From: Caldilineaceae bacterium
GTDB taxonomy: Bacteria > Chloroflexota > Anaerolineae > Caldilineales > Caldilineaceae
Length of the DNA stretch: 64,000 nucleotides
Direction: 5' to 3'
Assembly (NCBI GenBank): GCA_019637645.1
Contig: JAHBVH010000006.1
Coordinates: 96,859-160,858 of the forward strand
The notes under the pieces are model-generated. The model was not told where the DNA came from. It did no database searches and saw only the letters and a list, made by a program, of their open reading frames with translations. Shown one piece after another: positions 27,927-37,112 of this stretch. Made by a program: the position numbers and the translations under genes. Numbering within the stretch: the first letter of the stretch is position 1; each line of letters opens with the position of its first letter.

Positions 27927-29645
27927 TCAGACAAATAAATCCACAATGGCAAAGCGCTCCACATCCACCAAACCATGATCGGTCAATTTTAGGCTGGGGA
28001 TCACCTCCAGGGCCATAAAGCTCATCGCCATAAAGGGATCGTGGAGGGGCGAGCCTTGGGCATGCGCACCAGCTAATAGCATATCATAGGCGCGGCGCAC
28101 TTCGGCAATCGGCTGGTCACTCATCAAGCCAGCAACGGGCAGCGGCAAGGTAGCAACCACCTGCTCCCCTTCAACCAGCGCCAATCCGCCCCCCATCCGC
28201 CCCACAGCTTGCGCAGCGACCATCATGGCGGTATCGTCCGTTCCAATGACCACCAGATTATGATGGTCGTGGGCCACTGTGCCAGCCAATGCGCCCCGTT
28301 GTAGCCCAAAACCTTGGATCAAGCCAAGGCCCATGCGGCCACTGGCTTTGTGCCGATCGATCACAGCCATTTTGAGAAGATCGCGCGTCGGATCGGCCAC
28401 GACATTGCCCGCAAGAATAGGCGCGTCCCAAATACGCGCTTCCGTCATAAGCTGATTTTCCAACGCGCCAATGACCCGTACCCGTTGACCGCGGGCAGGT
28501 AGCGTGAAATTCACCGCGGCCCAGTCCACTTGGATCGATGCGCTCACGGTTGGATCAAGCAGTGGCGGGGTGGTGATCCACGCCGCGGGCAAGAGTTCAC
28601 CTTGATCAGCCACTAACTCGCCCTGAAGATAGACCTGGCGCGGGCGAAAATCCTGGAGATCATCCACAATCACCAGATCCGCGACCCGGCCCGGGGCAAT
28701 CGCACCCCGGTCATGGAGGCCAAACCATTCAGCAGGGTTGAGCGTCGCCAAGCGTAACGCGGTCACGGGATCAAGGCCAAAGGCAATGGCCTCGCGCACC
28801 ATGTAGTCAATGCTGCCCTGTTCGAGTAGATCGCTTGGCATGCGGTCGTCGGTGCAGAAACAGATACGACGACTATTCGCGGGAGTAATCAAAGGCAGCA
28901 AGGCATGTAGGTTATGGGCATTGGTCGCCTCACGGATCAAGATATAGAGCCCACGCGCCAACTTTTCCTGTGCCTCGGCCACGGTCGTACATTCATGGTC
29001 GCTGCCAATCCCAGCCGCGACATAGGCATTGAGCGCGTGTTGACGCACAGCCGGGGCATGACCATCGCGCGGTCGCCCAATAAAAGCAGCCACTTTCGCC
29101 AGCACCGCTGGGTCACCGTGGATCACGCCAGGGAAATTCATCACTTCAGCCAGACCATGCACCGTGCCATCCGCCAGGAGCAGAGCCAGATCAGCGGCGG
29201 TCAGGGTAGCGCCATTGGTTTCCATGTGCGTCGCTGGCACACAAGAAGGGGCCATGAGCAAGGTGCGCAGGGGCAAACCACGGGCCGCGGCAGCCATGTA
29301 ACGTAGCCCCGCCACACCGGCCACATTGGCGATTTCATGCGGATCGGTGATCACCGTAGTGACACCGTGAGGTAATACCGCCGTGGCAAATTGAGCAGGC
29401 GTGCAGAGACTGCTTTCAATGTGCACATGGGCATCAATCAGGCCAGGCACCACAAAAGCACCTTGGAGATCGACCACAGTCGCCGCGTGATACCCAGCAC
29501 CGAGTCCGGCAATCTTGCCATCGGCGATCGCCAGATCGCTGCGCTCAATCAACCCCGTAAAGAGATTGACGACCTGCCCGTTGCGCAGCAGTAAATCCGC
29601 GGGCTGTTCGCCACGAGCAACCTTCAGCAAATTGGGTAACGCCAT
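27927..29645 (-). CDS. ade: Adenine deaminase
   Basis: Binuclear metal amidohydrolase that turns adenine into hypoxanthine for purine salvage; 572 aa, normal for the AdeC type. An N-terminal beta domain ([15 protein letters not shown]) leads to the metal site [43 protein letters not shown] and [16 protein letters not shown] follow in the barrel. The family-specific C-terminal domain has [15 protein letters not shown] and [13 protein letters not shown] 29645 is preceded by AAGGAGGGG. It shares its strand with the aminotransferase downstream. No purine riboswitch could be recognised in its leader. Confidence 0.95.
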   Translation of the reverse strand: MALPNLLKVARGEQPADLLLRNGQVVNLFTGLIERSDLAIADGKIAGLGAGYHAATVVDLQGAFVVPGLIDAHVHIESSLCTPAQFATAVLPHGVTTVITDPHEIANVAGVAGLRYMAAAARGLPLRTLLMAPSCVPATHMETNGATLTAADLALLLADGTVHGLAEVMNFPGVIHGDPAVLAKVAAFIGRPRDGHAPAVRQHALNAYVAAGIGSDHECTTVAEAQEKLARGLYILIREATNAHNLHALLPLITPANSRRICFCTDDRMPSDLLEQGSIDYMVREAIAFGLDPVTALRLATLNPAEWFGLHDRGAIAPGRVADLVIVDDLQDFRPRQVYLQGELVADQGELLPAAWITTPPLLDPTVSASIQVDWAAVNFTLPARGQRVRVIGALENQLMTEARIWDAPILAGNVVADPTRDLLKMAVIDRHKASGRMGLGLIQGFGLQRGALAGTVAHDHHNLVVIGTDDTAMMVAAQAVGRMGGGLALVEGEQVVATLPLPVAGLMSDQPIAEVRRAYDMLLAGAHAQGSPLHDPFMAMSFMALEVIPSLKLTDHGLVDVERFAIVDLFV

Positions 29646-29713
29646 AGCCCCTCCTTATCGATACCCTCGCTCACGCTGTGTAGTGTACATCACGCCCAAG
29701 ACACCGTCATGCC

Positions 29714-29754
29714 AATAGGTGCCTCATTTCTAGGCAAAAGGCACCTATTTTTTT
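29714..29754 (+). terminator. Orphan intrinsic terminator in the ade / MBL divergent spacer
   Basis: aataggtgcc (29714-29723) pairs exactly with ggcacctatt (29740-29749), and the stem is followed by a run of seven T ending at 29754. It is oriented to the plus strand, yet no plus-strand gene lies upstream; the ade gene starts at 29645 on the minus strand. The 555-base spacer 29646-30200 otherwise holds the tandem-repeat array and no gene. Confidence 0.75.
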
Positions 29755-29858
29755 GTAAGCTACCTACCTTGCCCGGGTCGGTAGCTATGTTACTGTAGCT
29801 AGGTAGTATAGCATGATACAGCGCCCATGTTCAGGACAGGTTTTGCCGTATTGCCGTA

Positions 29859-29970
29859 GAGACGCAAAATATTGCGTCTCTGCCGGTGCCAGACGCAAAG
29901 GACCCAGACGCAAAGGACCCAGACGCAAAGGACCCAGACGCAAAGGACCCAGACGCAAAATATTGCGTCT
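29859..29970. repeat. 15-bp tandem array flanked by 20-bp palindromes
   Basis: Four exact copies of agacgcaaaggaccc (29891-29950) stand directly before a palindrome, agacgcaaaatattgcgtct (29951-29970). The same palindrome is at 29860-29879 with one more G-C pair outside. The unit shares agacgcaaa with the palindrome arm, so the array seems to have grown from that arm. It lies between divergent genes, ade and the beta-CASP gene. Confidence 0.9.
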
Positions 29971-30200
29971 TTACAACTAGGGTAAGCGATTGCATAATTG
30001 CCGAAACGCGCGTACAATAGATCAGGCAACAGGGCGAGAGAATACGTAAAAGACCACAACCCTAACCATCAATCAACGAAGCTACCCATCCGAGCATGGT
30101 TCAGTACAGATACTTCCTTGCGTAAAGAAGTGCCTGTGCTCGGCTAATGGCACGGATAAGCCGAGAAGATTTCAGCCAGCTTAACTGGGATAGGTAACAA

Positions 30201-31607
30201 ATGGACATCTGGTTCTACGGGGCAGCGCAAGAAGTTACGGGTTCCATGCATTTAATCGAGGTGAATAACCAGCGCATCCTCTTGGAATGCGGTTTCTACC
30301 AAGGACGCCGCGCCGAGACCTATGAACGCAACTTACACTTCCCTTTTGACCCGGCCACGATCGACACGCTTGTCCTGAGCCATGCCCATATCGACCATTC
30401 GGGCAATATTCCCAATCTCGTCAAGCAGGGCTTTCAGGGCAATATTTGGTGTACCCAAGCGACACGTAACCTCTGCACCTATATGCTGATGGACAGCGGC
30501 CACATCATGGAAAAGGATGTGGAATATGTCAACAAACGCCGTCGTCGCCAAGGGGAGCCACCGGTTGAGCCGATCTATACCCAGGCCGATGTACAAGCGT
30601 GCTTAGGACAATTTATCGGCATTGGGTTAGAACGCCCTATCCTCATTGCCAATGGCGTCGCCCTTACGTTCCACAATGCCGGCCACATCCTTGGTGCGGC
30701 GTTTGTCCAGTTGGATATTCGCGAAGAAAAGACCAACAAGCAATGGCGCGTGGTCTTTAGTGGTGATCTAGGCCGCGTCGAGAGCCCGATTTTGGTGCCG
30801 CCCGCCGCGCCACCACCGGCCGATATTCTCATCATGGAAAGCACCTATGGGGATCGTGTCCATGAGCCCTATGAATCGACCCGCAAACATCTGCGCGATG
30901 TAATCAACGCGACGGCGCGACGACGCGGCAAAGTGATCATTCCGGCGTTTGCCGTGGGGCGCACCCAAGAGATTGTCTATGCGTTGAATCAATTAGATGT
31001 CAAGGGAGATATTCCCGAATTGCCGGTCTTTGTCGATAGCCCGCTGGCGGTGAATGCCACTGATGTCTTTCGTATGCACCCCGAAGGGTGGAGCCCAGCC
31101 GTCCAGACCTTTTTAAATGACGGGGGCCAGCGTTCGCCCTTTGACTATAGCAATTTGGAATATGTGCGCGACGTTCGGCGCAGTAAACAGCTCAACAACC
31201 TGAGCGAGCCAGCGATCATTATCAGCGCCAGTGGCATGGCCGAAAGTGGCCGCATTTTACACCATCTGAAGAACAATATTAGTCGGCCCGAAAACACCGT
31301 ACTCCTCGTCAGTTTTCAAGCGAATGATACGTTAGGCCGCCATCTACAGGACGGGGAAAATCCCGTGCGCATTTTTGGGGAAGAATACCCCGTGCGCGCC
31401 CAAATTGAAACGATTCCAGGCTATAGCGCCCATGCCGATCAAACCGGTCTGTTGGCTTGGGCCGCAGCGCTACCACCGCAACAGTTGTCAGCCTGTTTTT
31501 TGGTCCATGGCGAGCCGGAACCCATGCAGATTCTGGCGGACAAATTGCAGGCCACCGGGATCAAAAGCGTCACCAGGCCAACGCGAGGGCAACATTTCTC
31601 GTTCTAA
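30201..31607 (+). CDS. MBL-fold beta-CASP RNA metallo-hydrolase
   Basis: Metallo-beta-lactamase of the beta-CASP (CPSF-like) group, which cuts RNA with two zinc ions; 468 aa. The metal motif 2 is [17 protein letters not shown] (near residue 60). Motif 3 is [14 protein letters not shown], motif 4 is VVFSGDLGR, and the beta-CASP block A includes [43 protein letters not shown] (motif B region) and [16 protein letters not shown] (motif C) complete the active site. ATG 30201 follows GGGATAGG. It is a single gene after the repeat-rich spacer. An RNase role is inferred from the family. Confidence 0.94.
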   Translation: MDIWFYGAAQEVTGSMHLIEVNNQRILLECGFYQGRRAETYERNLHFPFDPATIDTLVLSHAHIDHSGNIPNLVKQGFQGNIWCTQATRNLCTYMLMDSGHIMEKDVEYVNKRRRRQGEPPVEPIYTQADVQACLGQFIGIGLERPILIANGVALTFHNAGHILGAAFVQLDIREEKTNKQWRVVFSGDLGRVESPILVPPAAPPPADILIMESTYGDRVHEPYESTRKHLRDVINATARRRGKVIIPAFAVGRTQEIVYALNQLDVKGDIPELPVFVDSPLAVNATDVFRMHPEGWSPAVQTFLNDGGQRSPFDYSNLEYVRDVRRSKQLNNLSEPAIIISASGMAESGRILHHLKNNISRPENTVLLVSFQANDTLGRHLQDGENPVRIFGEEYPVRAQIETIPGYSAHADQTGLLAWAAALPPQQLSACFLVHGEPEPMQILADKLQATGIKSVTRPTRGQHFSF

Positions 31608-31924
31608 GAGACGGTTTGCGAAGGGGTCTAGGAGCAATCGTTTCTTAGCCTAGACAAACTAACCGAAACTTCTCTTCGGTTTGCAACGTCTATGTTTAGT
31701 GGTAAGCAACAGCGACAGCGAGCCCATAACCGCAAAGCAAGTTTGTTGGCAGTATCAAGCATGGCACTTCGCCCCAACAGCTTGCCTAATAGCTTGATCG
31801 ATTTGCCTATCTAGCTTTCCCTGGCCCTAGCAAGCGCAACGGTGACTTGCCTAGTGCCGTTGGCCTGCATATCTAAAATCCGTACTCATCTTTTTGTTAC
31901 TAACCTATCGTAAAGGAGCCTTCT
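31608..31924. other. 317-base spacer, weak hairpin only
   Basis: Between the beta-CASP stop and the LysM start. aaccgaa (31661-31667) and ttcggtt (31675-31681) could form a 7-bp stem that ends the upstream transcript. I see no promoter worth calling and no gene. Confidence 0.4.
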
Positions 31925-33097
<1,173 letters not shown>

Positions 33098-33108
33098 GGC
33101 CATAGGGA

Positions 33109-33172
33109 ACAGAAGACAGAGGACAGAAGACAGAGGACAGAAGACAGATTCTGACCTCTGTCTTCTGTCTTC
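33109..33172. terminator. Repeat-based bidirectional hairpin between convergent genes
   Basis: The 14-bp unit acagaagacagagg occurs at 33109-33122 and 33123-33136 with a partial third copy. It is followed by its complement ctctgtcttctgtc near 33155. The fold gives a stem of at least 14 bp, placed between the LysM/PA14 stop (33097) and the dehydratase stop (33174). A related sequence fills the same position at 45904-45945. Confidence 0.65.
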
Positions 33173-33173
33173 C

Positions 33174-34925
33174 CTAAAACTTCGGTTGGGCAATGATCCC
33201 GACAGGATCGTTGCCTTGAAGAAAATCGAAATCTACCCCTTGCGGCGCTTGTAGCACATGATCAAGGTAGAGTTTGCCATAGCCCCGGCCAAAGGCAGCT
33301 GATGGGGCCTGCCATTGTGACCGGCGCTGCGCCAGTTCGTCCTCGCTCACCCATAGCGTCAACCGCCGTTGTGCCCAATCCAACTCAATCTCATCCCCCG
33401 TTCGGACCAAGGCCAATGGCCCACCGATAGCGCTTTCAGGCGCGACATGGAGCACAATGGTGCCATAAGCCGTTCCACTCATCCGTGCGTCGGAGATACG
33501 TACCATATCGCGTACCCCTTGTTTGAGCAGCTTTTCGGGGATGGGCAGGTTTCCCACTTCTGGCATCCCCGGCCCACCCACCGGGCCAGCATTCTGCAAC
33601 ACCAAAATATCTTCCGGCGTTACCTCCAAATTCGGATCATTGATCCGCTCTTTCAAATCCTGAATACTCGTAAAGACCACGGCACGCCCCCGATGTTGCA
33701 AGAGAGCCGGTGTGGCCGCGGCATGTTTGATCACAGCGCCATCCGGGGCCAGATTGCCGCGCAGAACCGTCAGACCACCTTCCGGCTTGAGTGGCTCCTG
33801 GAGCGGGCGAATAATTTGGCGATTGTAGACTTCGGCGGCGGCGACATTTTCGGCAAGCGTGCGGCCTGTTACGGTCAAGGCATCACCATGTAACAAAGGC
33901 AATAGCTCTTTCAGAATGGCTGGAATCCCGCCAGCATAATAGAGATCTTCCATTTGATAGCTACCACTTGGCCGCATATTGGCGATCAAAGGCGTGCGCT
34001 TGCTAATCTCACCAAAGCGATCCAAGGGCAGATCAATGCCCAAGCGGCCTGCAATCGCTGGGAGATGGACGACCGCATTGGTGCTCCCCCCCACTGCACA
34101 GAGCAACGTGATCGCATTTTCCAAGGCTTGACGCGTAATAATCTGCGAAGGGCGAATACCTTCTTGCGCCAACGCGACAATGCGCCGCCCGACTTGTTCG
34201 GCTAATTGCAAACGGCGCGAATCTACAGCGGGGATCGCGCCATTGCCTGGAAAGGCAATGCCCAACGCCTCCATAAGCGAATTCATCGTCGCGGCTGTCC
34301 CCATCACCATACAGTGTCCTTTGCTGCGCACGACACCATTTTCAGCACCGCGGTAATCTTCTTCACTCATCGTCCCGGCGCGCAGTTCATCACTAAAGCG
34401 GCGGCAATCGGTGCAAGCACCTAGGATCTGACCGCGATAATTCCCATTCAGCATAGGCCCACCTGACAACATAATGGCGGGTACATCGGCGCTCACAGCC
34501 CCCATGAGAGCCGCCGGTGTGGTCTTGTCACAGTTGGTCAGCAGGACCACCCCGTCGATCGACTGGCCGCGAATCATCTCTTCGGTATCCATGGCGGCCA
34601 AGTTACGGTAGAGCATAGAGGTGGGGCTGAGAAAGACCTCACCAAGTGAAATGGTAGGAAATTCCAGGGGAAAGCCACCGGCTTGCCAAATCCCACGCTT
34701 GACGGCCTCAGCGACCTCGCGCAGGTTACTATTACAGTTATTCAGCTCACTATAGGTGTTACAGATGCCAATGACCGGTCGTTGTAAATCCTCATCGTCA
34801 AAGCCCATAGCCTTGGTAAAGGCGCGGTGAGTAAAGCCGGCCACCAGGGATTCGCGGAAAAAGGCGTGGCTACGGCTAGGCGTAGCCACCGCACCAGCAG
34901 AAGAGTCGGTATGCGCTGTCATCAT
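33174..34925 (-). CDS. IlvD/Edd-family dehydratase (sugar-acid or dihydroxy-acid type)
   Basis: Iron-sulfur dehydratase, 583 aa. Cluster Cys candidates are in VIGICNTYSELNNC (about 55), VLLTNCDKTTPAALMG (about 130) and KGHCMVMGTAATMNS (about 200). The last form, with GHCxxMGTA(A/S)TM, is closer to arabinonate/xylonate dehydratases than to the GACGGMYTANTM of true IlvD. GAVSADVPAIMLSGGPML and NAGPVGGPGMPEVGNLPIP are family blocks. ATG 34925 has AAAGGA seven bases ahead. No branched-chain amino-acid genes are nearby. RhmD-like and KduD-like genes elsewhere in the window fit a sugar-acid role. Automatic annotation would probably call it dihydroxy-acid dehydratase; I leave the symbol blank. Confidence 0.88.
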   Translation of the reverse strand: MMTAHTDSSAGAVATPSRSHAFFRESLVAGFTHRAFTKAMGFDDEDLQRPVIGICNTYSELNNCNSNLREVAEAVKRGIWQAGGFPLEFPTISLGEVFLSPTSMLYRNLAAMDTEEMIRGQSIDGVVLLTNCDKTTPAALMGAVSADVPAIMLSGGPMLNGNYRGQILGACTDCRRFSDELRAGTMSEEDYRGAENGVVRSKGHCMVMGTAATMNSLMEALGIAFPGNGAIPAVDSRRLQLAEQVGRRIVALAQEGIRPSQIITRQALENAITLLCAVGGSTNAVVHLPAIAGRLGIDLPLDRFGEISKRTPLIANMRPSGSYQMEDLYYAGGIPAILKELLPLLHGDALTVTGRTLAENVAAAEVYNRQIIRPLQEPLKPEGGLTVLRGNLAPDGAVIKHAAATPALLQHRGRAVVFTSIQDLKERINDPNLEVTPEDILVLQNAGPVGGPGMPEVGNLPIPEKLLKQGVRDMVRISDARMSGTAYGTIVLHVAPESAIGGPLALVRTGDEIELDWAQRRLTLWVSEDELAQRRSQWQAPSAAFGRGYGKLYLDHVLQAPQGVDFDFLQGNDPVGIIAQPKF

Positions 34926-35027
34926 GATTATCCTTTACTAGCAGAGCAGGCCGCTGGTTATACCAACCAACGGCATACATCGAAAGGTTTTGAAGCCTTA
35001 ACGGTCGTTTGAACACGAATTCAACAC

Positions 35028-35114
35028 CGTAACTTTGATTGGGTAGGAGTTACGCACTTAGACCAGACCTGTCAGGTCTCTAGTTACCCAGCCAACAACG
35101 TAACTTTTATTGGG
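35028..35114. repeat. 87-bp element bounded by 16-bp direct repeats
   Basis: cgtaactttgattggg (35028-35043) and cgtaacttttattggg (35099-35114) differ at one base. Between them are agttacgcact and the palindrome agacctgtcaggtct, sequences also seen near the dispersed elements at 19209 and 25674. It lies in the 619-base space 34926-35544, which has no gene but contains the promoter at 35304. Confidence 0.6.
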
Positions 35115-35303
35115 ATTGGGAAGTTTGACCTTTATTATACTTACCATACGGCAGGAGGCAACTAGCACGCGTCCGCGCCCTGTCGCCTTCCGCAAAAGGG
35201 TGGCATGGCAGAATAATTTGCAGGGCTAACATACCGTTCTAATATACGTGAATATGCCGATATGCATGGAGCCTTTCCCGCCCCAAAGGGCTTTCAAACG
35301 CGT

Positions 35304-35332
35304 TTGACATTTGGGCATTTCCATATTATACT
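35304..35332 (+). promoter_or_regulatory. Sigma-70-type promoter
   Basis: TTGACA at 35304-35309 and TATACT at 35327-35332 are spaced by 17 bases, close to the ideal. Transcription would begin near 35339 and run through the small Cys-rich ORF at 35545 to the terminator at 35766. The 5' leader would be about 200 bases, including two copies of tttcaatcagta (near 35387 and 35405). Confidence 0.7.
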
Positions 35333-35544
35333 AACACCAACAGCAGATTAACTTATCAGGGTAAAGCATTCCGTGTTACATGCGGCGTTTCAATCAGTAC
35401 AACTTTTCAATCAGTATAACTGAGGAAACGCGGTATCGACAGACGCATTTCTACCCCCACTGAGCTGATGAGATAGCGATACGATAGCGCAACATCACCA
35501 GAAAGAAATGGGCTTTATGTAACTAAAAGAGGATAAGTGCCACT

Positions 35545-35739
35545 GTGTCATTTGTGAACGATTCAGCTAACTATCGAATAAATCTGCGACAGAACCCATA
35601 TTGTTCTTGTTGTAACGAGGAGGGCGCTGGTTTCTGCCGCCATGGTGCTTGGCTGATATGCACATCAAAATCAGGTGTGTATAAAATCGTCGAGTGTGCA
35701 GTGAAAGATGCTGTTATCAACACTATCAAAAACGCCTAG
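35545..35739 (+). CDS. Small Cys-rich protein with SWIM-like zinc motif
   Basis: Short ORF of 64 aa, not a recognised family member. It reads YCSCCNEEGAGFCRHGAWLI near the middle. This contains CxC, eight residues, then CxH, the pattern of SWIM zinc fingers, with hydrophobic residues after the His as in that family. GTG 35545 is weakly supported (AGAGGA about 13 bases upstream); GTG 35554 is possible. Support for expression is positional: a near-ideal promoter 210 bases upstream and a strong intrinsic terminator whose stem includes the TAG stop. The next gene downstream also encodes a small SWIM protein. It could instead be a non-coding transcript with a chance ORF. Confidence 0.5.
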   Translation: MSFVNDSANYRINLRQNPYCSCCNEEGAGFCRHGAWLICTSKSGVYKIVECAVKDAVINTIKNA

Positions 35740-35766
35740 GTACATTTGTGCCTGGGCGTTTTTTTT
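35728..35766 (+). terminator. Strong intrinsic terminator
   Basis: A stem of about 16 bp (aaaaacgcctaggtac against gtgcctgggcgttttt, two G-U pairs) with loop attt is followed by eight T. Its left arm contains the stop codon of the small ORF at 35737-35739, so translation would run into the hairpin. Confidence 0.88.
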
Positions 35767-35907
35767 GGCGTCTCTGCCGCCAAGCATTTTGCGCTGTTGC
35801 TAGCCAACAGATATGTAGCTCAAAGGAGAGTTCCGTTCGTTCTACCCAATCATTTCGTTACAACTGCAACAATAGGAATCAGTGCAACAACGAGGAAAGG
35901 TGAGACC

Positions 35908-36162
35908 ATGGATTCAACAGCAAGCAGATTAGTCAAAGCACGACAGTACGCAGAGGAACGTGACCGCCGGATCAAGGTGCATAACTTTGAGGTTGAGCTA
36001 CACGGCGATAATTCCAACCACAGGATCCGCTATGCCAGCGGCGAGTGGGCCTGTGATTGCGAAGAATTTGTCCTCCGCGGTGTCTGTGCCCATGTGATGG
36101 CTATTGAGGAAATTCTCGGCGAATCGGTCGAACCAGCGATGGTCTACCAGCCATCCTTGTAA
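35908..36162 (+). CDS. Small SWIM zinc-finger protein
   Basis: 84-aa protein. The C-terminal half carries the SWIM motif WACDCEEFVLRGVCAHVMAIEEIL, that is CxC, seven residues, CxH. It lies after a basic N-terminal stretch (RLVKARQYAEERDRRIKVHNFEVELHG) that forms a beta hairpin in relatives. SWIM domains bind DNA or protein and occur alone in small bacterial proteins of unknown role. ATG 35908 has GGAAAGGTGAG upstream; the frame reaches back to 35746 through the terminator region, which is not credible as coding. It is followed 23 bases later by a long hairpin. Confidence 0.85.
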   Translation: MDSTASRLVKARQYAEERDRRIKVHNFEVELHGDNSNHRIRYASGEWACDCEEFVLRGVCAHVMAIEEILGESVEPAMVYQPSL

Positions 36163-36184
36163 CCACCAATTGTTAACCCAATTC

Positions 36185-36240
36185 ACCAATAGTGAGAAGG
36201 CGGTGCTAGTGATGCTAAGCACCGCCTTCTCACTATTGGT
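36185..36240 (+). terminator. 23-bp-stem hairpin after the SWIM gene
   Basis: Perfect 23-bp arms (36185-36207 and 36218-36240; core gagaaggcggtgct) enclose a 10-base loop. No T-run follows on either strand, so this may be a processing or stabilising structure as well as a terminator. Confidence 0.65.
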
Positions 36241-36505
36241 GGCTGTACCATACTAATTTTGGCATTCATAAACGCTCAATAGCTCCATCAAACCTCTGAT
36301 GTTTTCATAGCAAACTTTCCCTTATAATGATACAATAGTATTCTACTCTAACTTACCTAGGTTTAGCATCCTTAATTAGTTCAAGTTGTGACCTGCCATC
36401 TCGACACTGGTGTGATCTTGCAGAGTGCGCTGTCTACCATTGGACAGGGCCCAAGTTAGCTTCATTAAGCTGTGACTTGCTCTGGGGAGCTGGATAGGAG
36501 AAGCC
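36241..36505. other. Spacer upstream of the lipoprotein gene
   Basis: No gene. A TATAAT at 36323-36328 has no good -35 partner at 17 bases. ctgtc-gacag near 36439-36456 is a small hairpin in the likely leader. The downstream ATG has AGGAG seven bases ahead. Confidence 0.4.
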
Positions 36506-37096
36506 ATGAAACCCTACTCACTGTCGCGTTGTAAGAAGATCTTACTCACCCTTATCTTAGCTCTTGTCGCAATGGTGTTTATTGGCTGTAACCGTGCACC
36601 TAAGTTTGAGGACGCCTATACCGTCATTACGTCAGCTACCTTGCAAGCGGGTGACGTCATTCCCCTTCCGCAGCAAGAAGTTACGCTTATGGTCACCGGC
36701 AAAATTGGCATCACCAATACGCAAGACGCGATCTTAATGGATATCGCCACCATCGAGCGCGTGGGCCTGATCGAATACGAGATAGATGATCTCTTTGCGA
36801 ATCGCCCTATTCTCTTTCAAGGGGTCCTTATGCGCGATCTGCTCGAGCTTTGGCAAGTAGATGCTGAGGCCAAGAACGCCCATTTTGTCGCCCTTAATGA
36901 TTATGTTGTTGATATTCCGCTTGACGAATTTCGGGACTATCCTGTGATGTTTGCCCTGAAAGCGGATGGCGAATATATGCAGCCTGTGGAACGGGGACCG
37001 GCCATGATCGTCTACCCCACTACCCAATATGAATTTGATTTAGCACTCATTCAATGGAATTGGATCTGGCAAATTAAGAGTATTGATATTCAGTGA
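36506..37096 (+). CDS. Lipoprotein with molybdopterin-oxidoreductase-like fold, no visible cofactor Cys
   Basis: 196-aa exported protein. The signal LILALVAMVFIGCN ends in a lipobox, so Cys 28 is probably acylated. The mature part resembles the small sulfite-oxidase-fold proteins annotated as molybdopterin-dependent oxidoreductases (FQGVLMRDLLELWQV, NDYVVDIPLDEF, RGPAMIVYP). It has no other Cys that could hold molybdenum, so catalysis is doubtful and ligand sensing is more likely. It starts an operon: the hybrid kinase begins 16 bases after its stop. A periplasmic sensing partner for that kinase is inferred from this arrangement, which is common in Proteobacteria. Confidence 0.75.
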   Translation: MKPYSLSRCKKILLTLILALVAMVFIGCNRAPKFEDAYTVITSATLQAGDVIPLPQQEVTLMVTGKIGITNTQDAILMDIATIERVGLIEYEIDDLFANRPILFQGVLMRDLLELWQVDAEAKNAHFVALNDYVVDIPLDEFRDYPVMFALKADGEYMQPVERGPAMIVYPTTQYEFDLALIQWNWIWQIKSIDIQ

Positions 37097-37112
37097 GATC
37101 AAGGTAAAAACC

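Noticed and set aside
29600..29760. Purine riboswitch upstream of adenine deaminase
   Set aside because: The conserved loops of the purine aptamer could not be found on the minus strand, and the terminator there faces the other way.
29859..29970. CRISPR array
   Set aside because: Units are 15 bp and directly abutting, with no spacers; no cas genes nearby.
29800..30059. 86-aa minus-strand ORF with repeated LCVWV
   Set aside because: It is only the translation of the 15-bp tandem array; it has no ribosome site and no family likeness.
35450..35520. ctgatgag followed later by gaaa, a hammerhead-ribozyme-like core
   Set aside because: No stem II closes properly between ctgatgag and gaaa, and no cleavage-site arm pairs on either side; chance match.
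35891..35907. gaggaaagg as part of RNase P RNA
   Set aside because: Only the short purine run matches; it is the ribosome site of the SWIM gene and no other conserved RNase P parts are near.
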